From a virus: a stretch of DNA of 57,171 nucleotides. The stretch's first letter is position 1, and each line of letters starts with the position of its first letter. The stretch lies in IMG/VR virus record IMGVR_UViG_3300024348_000042, positions 1 to 57,171 of that record; one strand, given 5' to 3'. The notes beneath the pieces are model-generated. The model did no database searches and was not told the origin of the DNA. It saw only the letters and a program-made list of their open reading frames with translations. Positions 47,476 to 54,609 of this stretch are shown here, one piece after another. The translations under genes and the position numbers were made by a program.

Positions 47476-47601
47476 CTATTGTAGTTTCTTTACTGTCTTT
47501 ATTATTTCTGGGTTATCCATACACTTTTTGCACACGTTGGAATCCTCTACCAGTTGTATTTCCACGTTACTTGAATAACAAGCATGGCATAATCCTATCA
47601 T
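47476..47601 (-). CDS. Tiny zinc-ribbon protein
   Basis: 41 residues: CHAC (5-8) and CKKC (24-27). Function unknown. The gap 47303-47475 to its left holds only promoter-like AT-rich sequence as far as I can see. Confidence 0.6.
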   Translation of the reverse strand: MIGLCHACYSSNVEIQLVEDSNVCKKCMDNPEIIKTVKKLQ

Positions 47602-47603
47602 GT

Positions 47604-47861
47604 CTATATTCCTCTCTCCTTGTGCATATTTAACGTTTTACATACATCACACTCACACGTTGTCTTTCCCCTCATTCCCTCGTATTTTCTGTATTGTCTT
47701 GTACCTTTGCACTTTTGGTGGCTTCCGTGATGACAGTTGTAGCATACTTGTTTTAGTATGTAACTTTGGTCTGTGTATAATCCCATATTATATTCCCACC
47801 GACTGATTATATAATCTACGTGATCTGTTATTGCGTGGTTTTCTTTTGAGGTTATCTCCAC
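47604..47861 (-). CDS. HNH endonuclease-like protein
   Basis: 85 residues. TDHVDYIISRW near 12-22, a Y-x-D region, then VCYNCHHGSHQ near 39-49 follow the HNH pattern (DHV...LC..CH..K). C-terminal CECDVC is an extra zinc site. Its first 74 bp overlap the CPCC ribbon gene in another frame. Small HNH proteins often assist packaging, but that is not shown here. Confidence 0.66.
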   Translation of the reverse strand: MEITSKENHAITDHVDYIISRWEYNMGLYTDQSYILKQVCYNCHHGSHQKCKGTRQYRKYEGMRGKTTCECDVCKTLNMHKERGI

Positions 47862-48024
47862 AACATGGACATTTTATCTTATCCATTATGTAATATTCAC
47901 ATTCACTACATCTTCTATATCCCAATCTATATGCATTTCTACCCATTCTTATATCATATGTATCTCTATATTTCAATGTTTTACATACTCCCTTACATCT
48001 ACAGTTCATTCTATATTCACCCAC
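47788..48024 (-). CDS. Thaumarchaeal-type CPCC zinc ribbon, copy 4
   Basis: 78 residues: NCRCKGVCKTLKY, RLGYRRCSECEYY, KCPCCGDNLKRKPR and a basic tail. Closest in style to copy 2. Shares 74 bp with the HNH gene in a different frame. Confidence 0.74.
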   Translation of the reverse strand: MGEYRMNCRCKGVCKTLKYRDTYDIRMGRNAYRLGYRRCSECEYYIMDKIKCPCCGDNLKRKPRNNRSRRLYNQSVGI

Positions 48025-48113
48025 TTTGCATTAAATTCTTCTTGCACTCCCTGTGATCTTTTCTTCTTTTTTTCCACAAATTCTTCAAGTGTAAACTTAT
48101 CTGACATCTGCAT
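48006..48113 (-). CDS. Tiny charged protein
   Basis: 35 residues; Lys-rich centre (VEKKKKRSQGVQ) between acidic parts. Overlaps neighbours by 17-19 bp. An alternative start lies two codons downstream. Confidence 0.45.
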   Translation of the reverse strand: MQMSDKFTLEEFVEKKKKRSQGVQEEFNAKWVNIE

Positions 48114-48255
48114 AATACCCCATGCTAAATGTTATGAATGCGAATGTCATGCCAACTATCAATCCTATTGCGAATGATTCCCAACTTCTAGTGGATTTTA
48201 CCCTAAGTATTGGCATTGGTAAATCTTCTGTTATACTCTTTTTTCTCCACTTCAT
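48097..48255 (-). CDS. Small single-TM protein
   Basis: 52 residues: basic N-terminus (MKWRKKSITED), membrane segment (SFAIGLIVGMTFAFITFSM). Inner-face positive, so likely N-in. Function unknown. Confidence 0.55.
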   Translation of the reverse strand: MKWRKKSITEDLPMPILRVKSTRSWESFAIGLIVGMTFAFITFSMGYYADVR

Positions 48256-48425
48256 ACCTGCTCAAAATCCTTAATCAGTTTCTCTAATAAATCTATCTTT
48301 CCCATTAGTTGGTAATATACAGGATTCATTGTGAATTGTTTGTCCTTGTATTTTGGTGCAAATTTCAGTTGGATTTTGTAACTATCAAGGTATTCATTGA
48401 ATTTACCTATGTATTTTCTATTCAT
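48252..48425 (-). CDS. Small basic helical protein
   Basis: 57 residues from MNRKYIGKFNEYLDSYK at 48425; the upstream frame overlaps the zinc gene. Helical, Lys-rich. Function unknown. Confidence 0.5.
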   Translation of the reverse strand: MNRKYIGKFNEYLDSYKIQLKFAPKYKDKQFTMNPVYYQLMGKIDLLEKLIKDFEQV

Positions 48426-48762
48426 CTTTTTCCCACTCAGGTTCGTAATAACCCTCATTAAATCCAGTACAATCACATTGGTTTTTTAGTTTTTCTTCCT
48501 GTGTTTTTCCCCCATTCGTACAGTCACAAGCATGAGATACACTTCCGTCTGCATTGTATTGTATTTGTGAAGATTCATGATGATTATCACTGTTAAGTAA
48601 TTCCTCAACAAGTTCTTTCTTGTAGTTGAATTGTTGTCTGTCTAATTCTTCATCTGTTTCATAGTGATCACTGTATAAATGTCCACAGTTTCCACAAGTT
48701 GGATCATATCCATCTGTATCACTTGAAGTTACTCCCCAAGGTAGGTTTGGATCTTGCATCAA
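48418..48762 (-). CDS. Zinc-binding protein, unknown
   Basis: 114 residues. CGNCGHLYSDH near 23-33, and HACDCTNGG plus CDCTGF toward the end, make two zinc sites. Acidic linker (KELVEELLNSDNHH). The start could be either of two Met codons. Confidence 0.64.
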   Translation of the reverse strand: MMQDPNLPWGVTSSDTDGYDPTCGNCGHLYSDHYETDEELDRQQFNYKKELVEELLNSDNHHESSQIQYNADGSVSHACDCTNGGKTQEEKLKNQCDCTGFNEGYYEPEWEKDE

Positions 48763-48917
48763 TTCTTTAAACCCCCATTAATTGCATTCTGCAAGTTTAT
48801 GCATATTTGGCACAAGTATATTGTTTCTTCCCTTTCCTCTCCCCAATCCATAACCATTTTTACGCGAACTTCCCTGCCAATATTATTGCATTCCACGTTC
48901 TGGCAATTATTCGTCAT
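48759..48917 (-). CDS. Small zinc-binding protein
   Basis: 52 residues from MTNNCQNVECNN at 48917. CQNVEC and CQIC suggest one zinc. 4-bp overlap downstream, ~10-bp overlap upstream. Confidence 0.58.
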   Translation of the reverse strand: MTNNCQNVECNNIGREVRVKMVMDWGEEREETIYLCQICINLQNAINGGLKN

Positions 48918-49236
48918 AATCACACACTCCAAATAAACAATCATGACACCAACCCTCCTCTCCTACTGGGCATGGATCTTCTGGATAATACTCAAATATT
49001 TTTTTACATTCTGGACATTCGACAGTTCTTTCACATTCTGAACATTCGGTAACTCCTTTACATTTTGGACATTCGCTAGTTAGTTGTTTGTTTTTATCTT
49101 CAGGAAATTCCAATAACAAGTCCTTTTGAATCAAGCCTTGTGTATTTTCTTTTCCACAACTGTTGAACTTGCAATTAGGGCAAGATTTGTATTCTTTATT
49201 GGAATAAATTTTACTGCATATATCACATTGTATCAT
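48907..49236 (-). CDS. Multi-zinc-ribbon protein under operator control
   Basis: 109 residues. CDIC-CPNC, CPKC-CSEC, CPEC and CHDC pairs give at least three ribbons in a row. Such arrays act as protein-protein or nucleic-acid adaptors. The operator lies directly upstream, and this gene heads the operon down to 48006. Confidence 0.72.
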   Translation of the reverse strand: MIQCDICSKIYSNKEYKSCPNCKFNSCGKENTQGLIQKDLLLEFPEDKNKQLTSECPKCKGVTECSECERTVECPECKKIFEYYPEDPCPVGEEGWCHDCLFGVCDYDE

Positions 49237-49237
49237 A

Positions 49238-49253
49238 TATTATCTAAGGTAGT
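49238..49253 (-). promoter_or_regulatory. Operator palindrome of the multi-zinc-ribbon gene
   Basis: TATTATCTAAGGTAGT before the start codon, with TATA-like CGTTATTTATAG beyond it. Confidence 0.7.
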
Positions 49254-49256
49254 TCG

Positions 49257-49406
49257 TTATTTATAGTTTTTGAAAACTTGTTTTCTTTCGTTGTAATCAC
49301 ATAATGCATTTGAACACCAAATCAGTTTAACAAGTCCACCATCCTCAGTTTTCAAAACTTCAGTTTCTGTTAGAAATCCTTTAGTACAGACTTTGCAGTA
49401 ATCCAA
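49257..49406 (-). CDS. Tiny zinc-binding protein with TTG start
   Basis: 49 residues from a TTG; CKVC (4-7), CSNALC (31-36), basic end. The stop overlaps the promoter of the next gene. Function unknown. Confidence 0.52.
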   Translation of the reverse strand: MDYCKVCTKGFLTETEVLKTEDGGLVKLIWCSNALCDYNERKQVFKNYK

Positions 49407-49433
49407 TACATTTAAATAGATTACTAAAATTAT

Positions 49434-49694
49434 TTAACTCTTTCTATTTCTTTTTTTTAACAAACTAAACATAATCATTCCAACATTTACAATTGAAATT
49501 ATCTCAATCAAGTCTACACCATACAAAAACCAGTCGATTACTGGATGAACTCGTGATATAGTTCCCATCTCTAGCATCATATCTGCATTCCATACCATAT
49601 GTGGAATTTGAATAAATTGTATAATTGCAATGATTACAATGCTTCCTAGTATTTTATTTTCATACCAATTCCAAAATTTATTCCATACATTCAT
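49434..49694 (-). CDS. Two-TM membrane protein
   Basis: 86 residues with hydrophobic segments near 17-34 (SIVIIAIIQFIQIPHMV) and 60-78, separated by a Met-rich loop, basic C-terminus (LKKRNRKS). Holin-like size, but no evidence of lysis. 4-bp overlap with the MT-A70 gene. Confidence 0.58.
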   Translation of the reverse strand: MNVWNKFWNWYENKILGSIVIIAIIQFIQIPHMVWNADMMLEMGTISRVHPVIDWFLYGVDLIEIISIVNVGMIMFSLLKKRNRKS

Positions 49695-50257
49695 ACTTCA
49701 TTACCCCAACTATCCCAACCTTCTGCTTTCTCCCTTGCAAATAATTCTATTCTAGGAATATCTCCACATAATTGCGTTATTCTATCTCTTATTTCATCTG
49801 GTTTTTGAGAATGTTTTTGTTTTGGACTCTGTATTATTTGCTGTATATTCCTTGCTTCACGCCAATACTTACCTTTTCTAGCAATTAGACAATATTCTGC
49901 GTTTGATATTGTAAACTTTCCAAGTCCATCAGTTCTGATTCTATTGCCATCGTTGGTTGTCTTAACCCATACAAATCCTACTGTTGAATATTTAAATCCC
50001 CATGACTTTAATACATCAAATCCCTTCTCCAAAAATGGAGAAGTTACCCATAAGAATAGGTAACAATCATCTTCACATATTGATTGTATTGGTAATTCCT
50101 TTATATCTTTTAATTTCATTGTTGGATAATGTCTTTCAGCAACACCCCAAAATTCTCCTTTTAGATTTTTTGTATTTCCATAATCCCACGGTGGATCTGC
50201 ATATATTATATTATATTTTCTATTTGGTAATCCATTCATCGGTTTTTCTCCATCCAT
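49691..50257 (-). CDS. MT-A70-family N6-adenine methyltransferase
   Basis: 188 residues. YADPPWDYG near 19-27 has the catalytic DPPW, and HYPTMKLKDIKELPI, LFLWVTSPF, GFVWVKT and KHSQKPDEI are standard MT-A70 features. Probably methylates DNA adenines; third methyltransferase in the window. The first Met is used, though Met7 is possible. Confidence 0.88.
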   Translation of the reverse strand: MDGEKPMNGLPNRKYNIIYADPPWDYGNTKNLKGEFWGVAERHYPTMKLKDIKELPIQSICEDDCYLFLWVTSPFLEKGFDVLKSWGFKYSTVGFVWVKTTNDGNRIRTDGLGKFTISNAEYCLIARKGKYWREARNIQQIIQSPKQKHSQKPDEIRDRITQLCGDIPRIELFAREKAEGWDSWGNEV

Positions 50258-50346
50258 TCGTCTTTACATTTCAAATGCCAATACCAGAATTTTTCACATG
50301 GTTCGTCACAAAACCAGCAAACACTATGAGATTCTACTCGTTTCAA
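50236..50346 (-). CDS. Tiny zinc-binding protein with TTG start
   Basis: 36 residues: CWFCDEPC and HLKC, Trp-rich (KFWYWHLKC). Overlaps the methyltransferase by 22 bp. Function unknown. Confidence 0.52.
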   Translation of the reverse strand: MKRVESHSVCWFCDEPCEKFWYWHLKCKDEWMEKNR

Positions 50347-50383
50347 TACAAATTAAATTAATGAATAGTTAATAACTTTTTCC

Positions 50384-50527
50384 CTAAATATCCCTATCCG
50401 AATCTGTTCTAAATACTTCGTAATCACTAACCATATTTTGACAAAGTGTGCAATATAACTGACGATTTAGATTTATCTCTATTCTTCCTTCTGGGTGTAC
50501 TTTGCATGGAATTAGGTGTTTTAACAA
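50384..50527 (-). CDS. Tiny zinc-binding protein with TTG start
   Basis: 47 residues: PCKVHPEG and YCTLCQ supply a C-H-CC site. A competing ATG frame in this region lacks the Cys pair and looks non-coding. The TTG lies directly after the upstream gene's stop. Confidence 0.48.
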   Translation of the reverse strand: MLKHLIPCKVHPEGRIEINLNRQLYCTLCQNMVSDYEVFRTDSDRDI

Positions 50528-50647
50528 TTACCATACACTTCCTTTGTCTGAACAATCATAGTTTGCTCCACAGTTTGGACATATTAGATGACAGGTTGTA
50601 ATCTTATCCATATCATGTCCACATCTGTCACAAGTTTCCTTATCCAT
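50528..50647 (-). CDS. Tiny zinc-ribbon protein
   Basis: 39 residues: CDRC (6-9), CHLICPNC and a further Cys. Overlaps the upstream gene by 8 bp. Function unknown. Confidence 0.6.
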   Translation of the reverse strand: MDKETCDRCGHDMDKITTCHLICPNCGANYDCSDKGSVW

Positions 50648-50966
50648 AGTGGACATGATCCGTTGGAGTATTATCATGTTCGTGTGTTTGTTCTAGTCTT
50701 GCATGGAGAATTAGTTCTCTTAATATCTCTTTTTCCATTTTGTATTCTGCAAATATTCTCAAAGTCTTACATTCACATTTTCTACATGGTGGATCTATAT
50801 TTTGTAAATATTCTGGAACATTCACACCTTTAACTATCTTAATCATATAAACTTCATCGCAATTCCAACAACCTATTTTTGCACTATATCTTGAAGTTTT
50901 TCGTTTTGTTTTTCTTTTTACTGTTTTCTTTTTTTTAGTAACCTTTTGCTTACTCTTTTTTTGCAT
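50640..50966 (-). CDS. Basic-tailed zinc protein
   Basis: 108 residues. The N-terminus is a long basic stretch (KKKKTVKRKTKRKTSR), then CWNC and CRKCEC, then a helix and a His-rich end (HEHDNTPTDHVHYG). The basic arm points to nucleic-acid binding. A transcription-elongation-like ribbon is one possibility. Confidence 0.6.
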   Translation of the reverse strand: MQKKSKQKVTKKKKTVKRKTKRKTSRYSAKIGCWNCDEVYMIKIVKGVNVPEYLQNIDPPCRKCECKTLRIFAEYKMEKEILRELILHARLEQTHEHDNTPTDHVHYG

Positions 50967-51195
50967 CTTTTTCCTCTACAACTTCCTCTACAATTTCATC
51001 ATCTAAACCCAATTGTTTTGACAGTTCCTTGTTCTTTGCTTCCAGTTCATTGTAATGTTTGATTAGATCATAAAGATTCCAATTTGATGTGTAAAGACAT
51101 TTTAGATTCTGTTTCTTTGAATGCTTACCATAATCTTTCTTGCAAATAGGACATTGTATCTTTGATACTTCTAACAGTTTTCCTGTAAGTGGCAT
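50950..51195 (-). CDS. Zinc knuckle plus coiled coil
   Basis: 81 residues: CPIC and a later Cys, then a coiled-coil helix (HYNELEAKNKELSKQLGL) with an acidic/basic tail. Overlaps both neighbours. Function unknown. Confidence 0.58.
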   Translation of the reverse strand: MPLTGKLLEVSKIQCPICKKDYGKHSKKQNLKCLYTSNWNLYDLIKHYNELEAKNKELSKQLGLDDEIVEEVVEEKDAKKE

Positions 51196-51413
51196 TAATC
51201 TTTCAACTCTTTGAGTCTAATGTGTGTAGTTCCACTAGTTATTGCTATGTCATAATCTATTTTATGTGTAATAGAATCCACAACATAAGTTTTGGTTTTC
51301 TTACCCTTTTTGATTAAGACAACATCTCCAGTTGAAGGATGTTCTAATCCTCTTGGAATATCCAGTTCCTGTGGGTCTTTAATATTATCTCCGATTAAAA
51401 ATTTTATAGGCAT
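51195..51413 (-). CDS. Small beta-barrel-like protein
   Basis: 72 residues, predicted SH3-like beta barrel (TGDVVLIKKGKKTKTYVV, DYDIAITSGTTHIRL). No zinc motif. Function unknown. Confidence 0.52.
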   Translation of the reverse strand: MPIKFLIGDNIKDPQELDIPRGLEHPSTGDVVLIKKGKKTKTYVVDSITHKIDYDIAITSGTTHIRLKELKD

Positions 51414-51448
51414 TTAGGTTTATTTAAATAGACTACTATATAACCTTG

Positions 51449-51589
51449 TTAGTCGTCATTCATTTTGTCAGAAGCATAAGTTTTTAATAAATTTGGTATC
51501 CATGCATGAATGAATAATGCTACACTCATTGACATTGCTCTCCACCAATGTTGTGTATATGACATTTTATTGTCCTTCAAATGTTTCAT
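51449..51589 (-). CDS. Single-TM protein, DUF6356-like
   Basis: 46 residues from MKHLKDNKMSYTQHWW at 51589. The YxQHWxxAxxMSxxLFIHAWIPNLLxTYxS pattern matches the DUF6356 family of phage and bacterial membrane proteins. The start overlaps the hydrolase gene by 4 bp. Confidence 0.66.
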   Translation of the reverse strand: MKHLKDNKMSYTQHWWRAMSMSVALFIHAWIPNLLKTYASDKMNDD

Positions 51590-52287
51590 GGAAATTTCCT
51601 CATTTTTTCTGCATAAGCACTGAACCCATGATGTACTGCATTGCATCTTTTGGACTTTACATTTTTAATGTCAACTTTGTTTAAGCAACTAGGTTTTTTT
51701 AAATCCCCTTTATCCACACCTTCCTTGATCACATCATCTTTAGGATTATAGTAATTTGTTACATTTTTTGCATATCTACCAATTTCCCTTACAACCTTTG
51801 ATTCCACTGGACTTCCTAAAAGATGAATTGTAGTTACATTGGTTTTTGTATGCTCTACAACATTGCAACCTAATGAATGTCCTACTAAATGAACCTTGAT
51901 TTCTGGGTTTTTTTCGTACAAGTCATCGATAAATTTTCCAAGTAATTTGCCATTCTTTCTTGCAATTTTGTTTGCAACTCTAAGGACTTTATCATAGCAT
52001 TCTGGCTTATGGGCTTCCCTTACATCTGCATCATAACTGAATGATACTACAGGGTGTTTTTTGTAACCGATTTTTCTTAAAGTTCTTCTAAGTATTTTTC
52101 CACCATTCTGAGCTCCCCATCTGCTGTTTCTCATACCATGAATGAATATTACAATCTCTTTGGATTTTGTAATACTTGTAAATTTCTTACTTGGATAGAG
52201 ATAATAACTGTTTGACTTTCCAAGATCTTTGCCAGTTCTCAAGTCAAAATGACCTCTTGTAGTTACTCGTGGAAACTCTGTATTCAT
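51586..52287 (-). CDS. Alpha/beta hydrolase
   Basis: 233 residues. HLVGHSLGCNVV near 133-144 holds the nucleophilic Ser of the GxSxG elbow; IVIFIHGMRNSRWG is the oxyanion-hole strand; NPKDDV and HHGF near the end are candidates for the Asp and His. Esterase or lipase-type chemistry is expected; the substrate is unknown. A role at the envelope during exit is possible. Operator-controlled. Confidence 0.8.
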   Translation of the reverse strand: MNTEFPRVTTRGHFDLRTGKDLGKSNSYYLYPSKKFTSITKSKEIVIFIHGMRNSRWGAQNGGKILRRTLRKIGYKKHPVVSFSYDADVREAHKPECYDKVLRVANKIARKNGKLLGKFIDDLYEKNPEIKVHLVGHSLGCNVVEHTKTNVTTIHLLGSPVESKVVREIGRYAKNVTNYYNPKDDVIKEGVDKGDLKKPSCLNKVDIKNVKSKRCNAVHHGFSAYAEKMRKFP

Positions 52288-52290
52288 GAT

Positions 52291-52306
52291 AATACCTTAG
52301 ATAATA
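52291..52306 (-). promoter_or_regulatory. Operator palindrome of the hydrolase gene
   Basis: AATACCTTAGATAATA with a TATA-like GATATAATAAGTG at 52307-52319. Confidence 0.74.
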
Positions 52307-52319
52307 GATATAATAAGTG

Positions 52320-52811
52320 TTATGATTTGATTACTTCTAATCTGTCATAACCTTCTTCAAAGGTTGGTTTTGTAAAACTTTCAAATTGTTTCTCGATAAC
52401 AAAATCTGGGATTCCTTTGCCAGTTTTTGCTTCTCTGTCTTTTAATCTTTTGATGATAGTTTCTCTTGGAATATCAAAGTATACTACTACGATTTCAACA
52501 TCTCCGTTGGTTCTGATTAACTCAACGAGTGATTTTCTAGTGTATGAATTTAATGAAGTTCTGTCAATTACAAAGTCTTTTCCACTTTTAATGTTGTGGA
52601 CAATGTTATCAAAGAAGATGCTGTTGATTGCTCCAAATAATTTTTTTGATTGGATCTCATCAAATGCTTCAGTATAGTTAAAGCCGTTTTCTTTTGCATA
52701 ATTTTCAACGATTTCATCACTTGAAACTGAATCAAGATTGTGGTTTTTAATGTAAGTGCTTTTTCCACTTCCACTGACTCCACTGGTAATGTAAACTCTT
52801 TGTTTGTTCAT
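52320..52811 (-). CDS. Polynucleotide-kinase-like P-loop kinase
   Basis: 163 residues. Walker A GVSGSGKST at 11-19; SSDEI, DFVIDRTSLN and IPRETIIKRLKDRE follow the layout of the T4 PNK kinase domain. It should phosphorylate 5'-OH ends. The phosphatase domain normally fused to it is encoded at 33185-33658. Operator-controlled like the ligase and phosphatase. Confidence 0.82.
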   Translation of the reverse strand: MNKQRVYITSGVSGSGKSTYIKNHNLDSVSSDEIVENYAKENGFNYTEAFDEIQSKKLFGAINSIFFDNIVHNIKSGKDFVIDRTSLNSYTRKSLVELIRTNGDVEIVVVYFDIPRETIIKRLKDREAKTGKGIPDFVIEKQFESFTKPTFEEGYDRLEVIKS

Positions 52812-52812
52812 G

Positions 52813-52828
52813 TATTATCTAGGGTATA
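52813..52828 (-). promoter_or_regulatory. Operator palindrome of the kinase gene
   Basis: TATTATCTAGGGTATA; TATA-like GGTATTAATAAGTG at 52830-52843. Confidence 0.76.
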
Positions 52829-52848
52829 TGGTATTAATAAGTGTATTG

Positions 52849-53070
52849 TTATCGACCATTAGAACAATTTGGATGTCTATATTCATGATCATCGCATACA
52901 TATTCTATACATTCAATACAAACACTAATGTTATCGCCTTTCTTGCCTTGACCTTGTTTTACATGACATACAAAACATTCAACAGAACCTGCTTCTTTTT
53001 CCATAGCTTCGTTAAATTCTTCAGAATCTGTTCCACCTTTGGATTTTCCACCATGTGTAAATCTTCCCAT
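52849..53070 (-). CDS. Zinc-binding protein, B-box-like
   Basis: 73 residues: a Gly/Lys-rich start, then CFVCH, CIECIEYVC and DDHEYRHPNC. The C-C...C-C...D-H spacing resembles B-box-like zinc fingers. Function unknown. Confidence 0.6.
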   Translation of the reverse strand: MGRFTHGGKSKGGTDSEEFNEAMEKEAGSVECFVCHVKQGQGKKGDNISVCIECIEYVCDDHEYRHPNCSNGR

Positions 53071-53093
53071 TCTAACTATACCTCAAACATACT

Positions 53094-53330
53094 TTATATT
53101 TTTTTTGCTTTTTCCAAAGTCTTTATGGATTTCGCTAATCCTTTCTTTGAAACCTCAACATCCTTTTCTGCTATACTCAAAATTTTATCATAATTTGGTA
53201 AATTTCTACCTTGAAAAGTATATACATATTTCAAATACTGTTCTGCAAAACCTAGATCTCTTTTCCAAAACTCATGCTGTGCTTCAGCATTTATCAATGA
53301 TAAAGCTGGTAATTCTTTCTTACTAAACAT
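53094..53330 (-). CDS. Small helical protein
   Basis: 78 residues, three amphipathic helices (LPALSLINAEAQHEFWKRDL and others), basic C-terminus. Its promoter region leads into the inverted-pair element. Function unknown. Confidence 0.54.
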   Translation of the reverse strand: MFSKKELPALSLINAEAQHEFWKRDLGFAEQYLKYVYTFQGRNLPNYDKILSIAEKDVEVSKKGLAKSIKTLEKAKKI

Positions 53331-53374
53331 GATATATCTAAAATTTAATAATATTTATACATATTTATTATTAA

Positions 53375-53422
53375 CAACGTTAGCTACGTCATAATAACGT
53401 TGTATTGACGTTAGCTACGTTA
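53375..53422. repeat. Inverted-pair element, copy 2
   Basis: ACGTTAGCTACGT at 53377-53389 and 53408-53420, 31 bp apart, with AACGTTG between. As a reverse complement it matches 16629-16676 at about 44 of 48 positions. The only gene-free stretch between 53331 and 53483. Confidence 0.8.
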
Positions 53423-53483
53423 TTTTTTTCTATAATCATATTCTAAAATAAATAAAATATCTCTCTCTTTTTTTAAAATATGT

Positions 53484-54221
53484 TTACCAAGTACAAGCAG
53501 TATACCTTGTCTTGGCGTTGTAGAGAACAGAATTTTCTATTTGATCTCCTTCTTGCAAGTAATCATGTTTGATATTTCCGACTAATGCTACATCTTGTTG
53601 CCATTTTTTGAGTTTTGATTTCATTTGAATCATTTTGGACTCAATCAATGAATCGATTTCTGCTTTAGTAGATTCAATTGGATTGTATACTTGAAGTCTT
53701 ACTTTTGCATCTGCTTCTTTTCCACTATACATGGTATTTTTAATATCGGATTCTCCCATTTTTCCGAAACACCAACAACATAACAATCTGACATCTTCAT
53801 CTTCAAATAATCCGTTAAGACCAACTGATTTATGTGCATCTGGATGATCTAATTTTCTATCACAAGCAGAACAATGAAGTCTATCATGTGCTAATGCTTC
53901 AGGGTTATTTGGTTGACTTAATCCAAATTCTCTTGCCAATGCGTTGGTTTTACTCATTGCTTCTTTTTGGATTTGTGCTACATTGATGTCTTTTTCTGGA
54001 TTTTCTTCAAGTATTTTTATTGCAACTTCAGGATTTGCATTGTTTAAACGCATCTCTCTTTTTTCTGCTCTTGCTTCTCGTGCTTTACGTTTTGCAAGAC
54101 TTGCTTTTTTCAATGCATCTCTGTCTTTTTGTGCTTGACTTTTTTCAGCATTGGTTTTCAAAGTGCTTGAAGCACCGTTACTGTATTTTCTTTGTAGTCC
54201 TTGACCGTTTATGTGAATCAT
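53484..54221 (-). CDS. Coiled-coil/zinc protein under operator control
   Basis: 245 residues. A long charged, Ala/Arg-rich helix (KKASLAKRKAREARAEKREM), then a zinc or HNH-like centre (CSACDRKLDHPDAHKS, then LLCCWCFGK), then another helix and a C-terminal part. The DH and CxxC arrangement hints at a degenerate HNH fold. Function unknown. Confidence 0.62.
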   Translation of the reverse strand: MIHINGQGLQRKYSNGASSTLKTNAEKSQAQKDRDALKKASLAKRKAREARAEKREMRLNNANPEVAIKILEENPEKDINVAQIQKEAMSKTNALAREFGLSQPNNPEALAHDRLHCSACDRKLDHPDAHKSVGLNGLFEDEDVRLLCCWCFGKMGESDIKNTMYSGKEADAKVRLQVYNPIESTKAEIDSLIESKMIQMKSKLKKWQQDVALVGNIKHDYLQEGDQIENSVLYNAKTRYTACTW

Positions 54222-54222
54222 G

Positions 54223-54238
54223 TATTATGTAGGGTATA
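54223..54238 (-). promoter_or_regulatory. Operator palindrome of the 53484-54221 gene
   Basis: TATTATGTAGGGTATA adjacent to the start codon; the divergent intergenic also contains a second copy at 54261-54278. Confidence 0.72.
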
Positions 54239-54260
54239 CTAGTTAATATATGTTACTTTC

Positions 54261-54278
54261 AATACCCTAGATAACATA
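54261..54278 (+). promoter_or_regulatory. Operator-like copy upstream of the plus gene at 54311
   Basis: AATACCCTAGATAACATA lies just before the TATA-like CTTATATT (54281-54288), so here the element is upstream of the TATA box rather than between it and the start. Confidence 0.55.
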
Positions 54279-54310
54279 CACTTATATTGAAGTAGTAACC
54301 TTATCTTATC

Positions 54311-54571
54311 ATGGAACAACTACAACAAGTTCAACCAGAGCAAGAAGTTATTACTGAGAAATCTATCGGAAATCTCTTTCAAGAATTTCTTGAATCAAAG
54401 GGAAGAATTGGTGAGTTTAAAGAAGCTTCACAACTAGTCAATATAGTTGTTGATGGCGAATATGTCAGATTAACTCCAAAAGGTTTCCCTGCAACCGTAG
54501 CACAAGTTCTCAGAACTAAAGTGTTACCATCCCAAGAGTTAAGATTTCAACCAGCAGTTGCTGGTGGTTAA
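54311..54571 (+). CDS. Uncharacterised small protein on the plus strand
   Basis: 86 residues: Gln/Glu-rich start (MEQLQQVQPEQEVITEKS), then a compact domain (LVNIVVDGEYVRLTPKG) and a Gly-ending tail. TATA-like CTTATATT ~25 bp upstream fits a leaderless start. A T-rich run (TTTTTATTTTATTTTTC) follows the stop. Function unknown. Confidence 0.6.
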   Translation: MEQLQQVQPEQEVITEKSIGNLFQEFLESKGRIGEFKEASQLVNIVVDGEYVRLTPKGFPATVAQVLRTKVLPSQELRFQPAVAGG

Positions 54572-54609
54572 TCTTTTTATTTTATTTTTCTTAAACTATA
54601 AATATCCCA

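Noticed and set aside
52804-53193. 129-codon plus-strand hydrophobic frame
   Set aside because: Antisense to a clear zinc-finger gene and to the operator promoter of the kinase.
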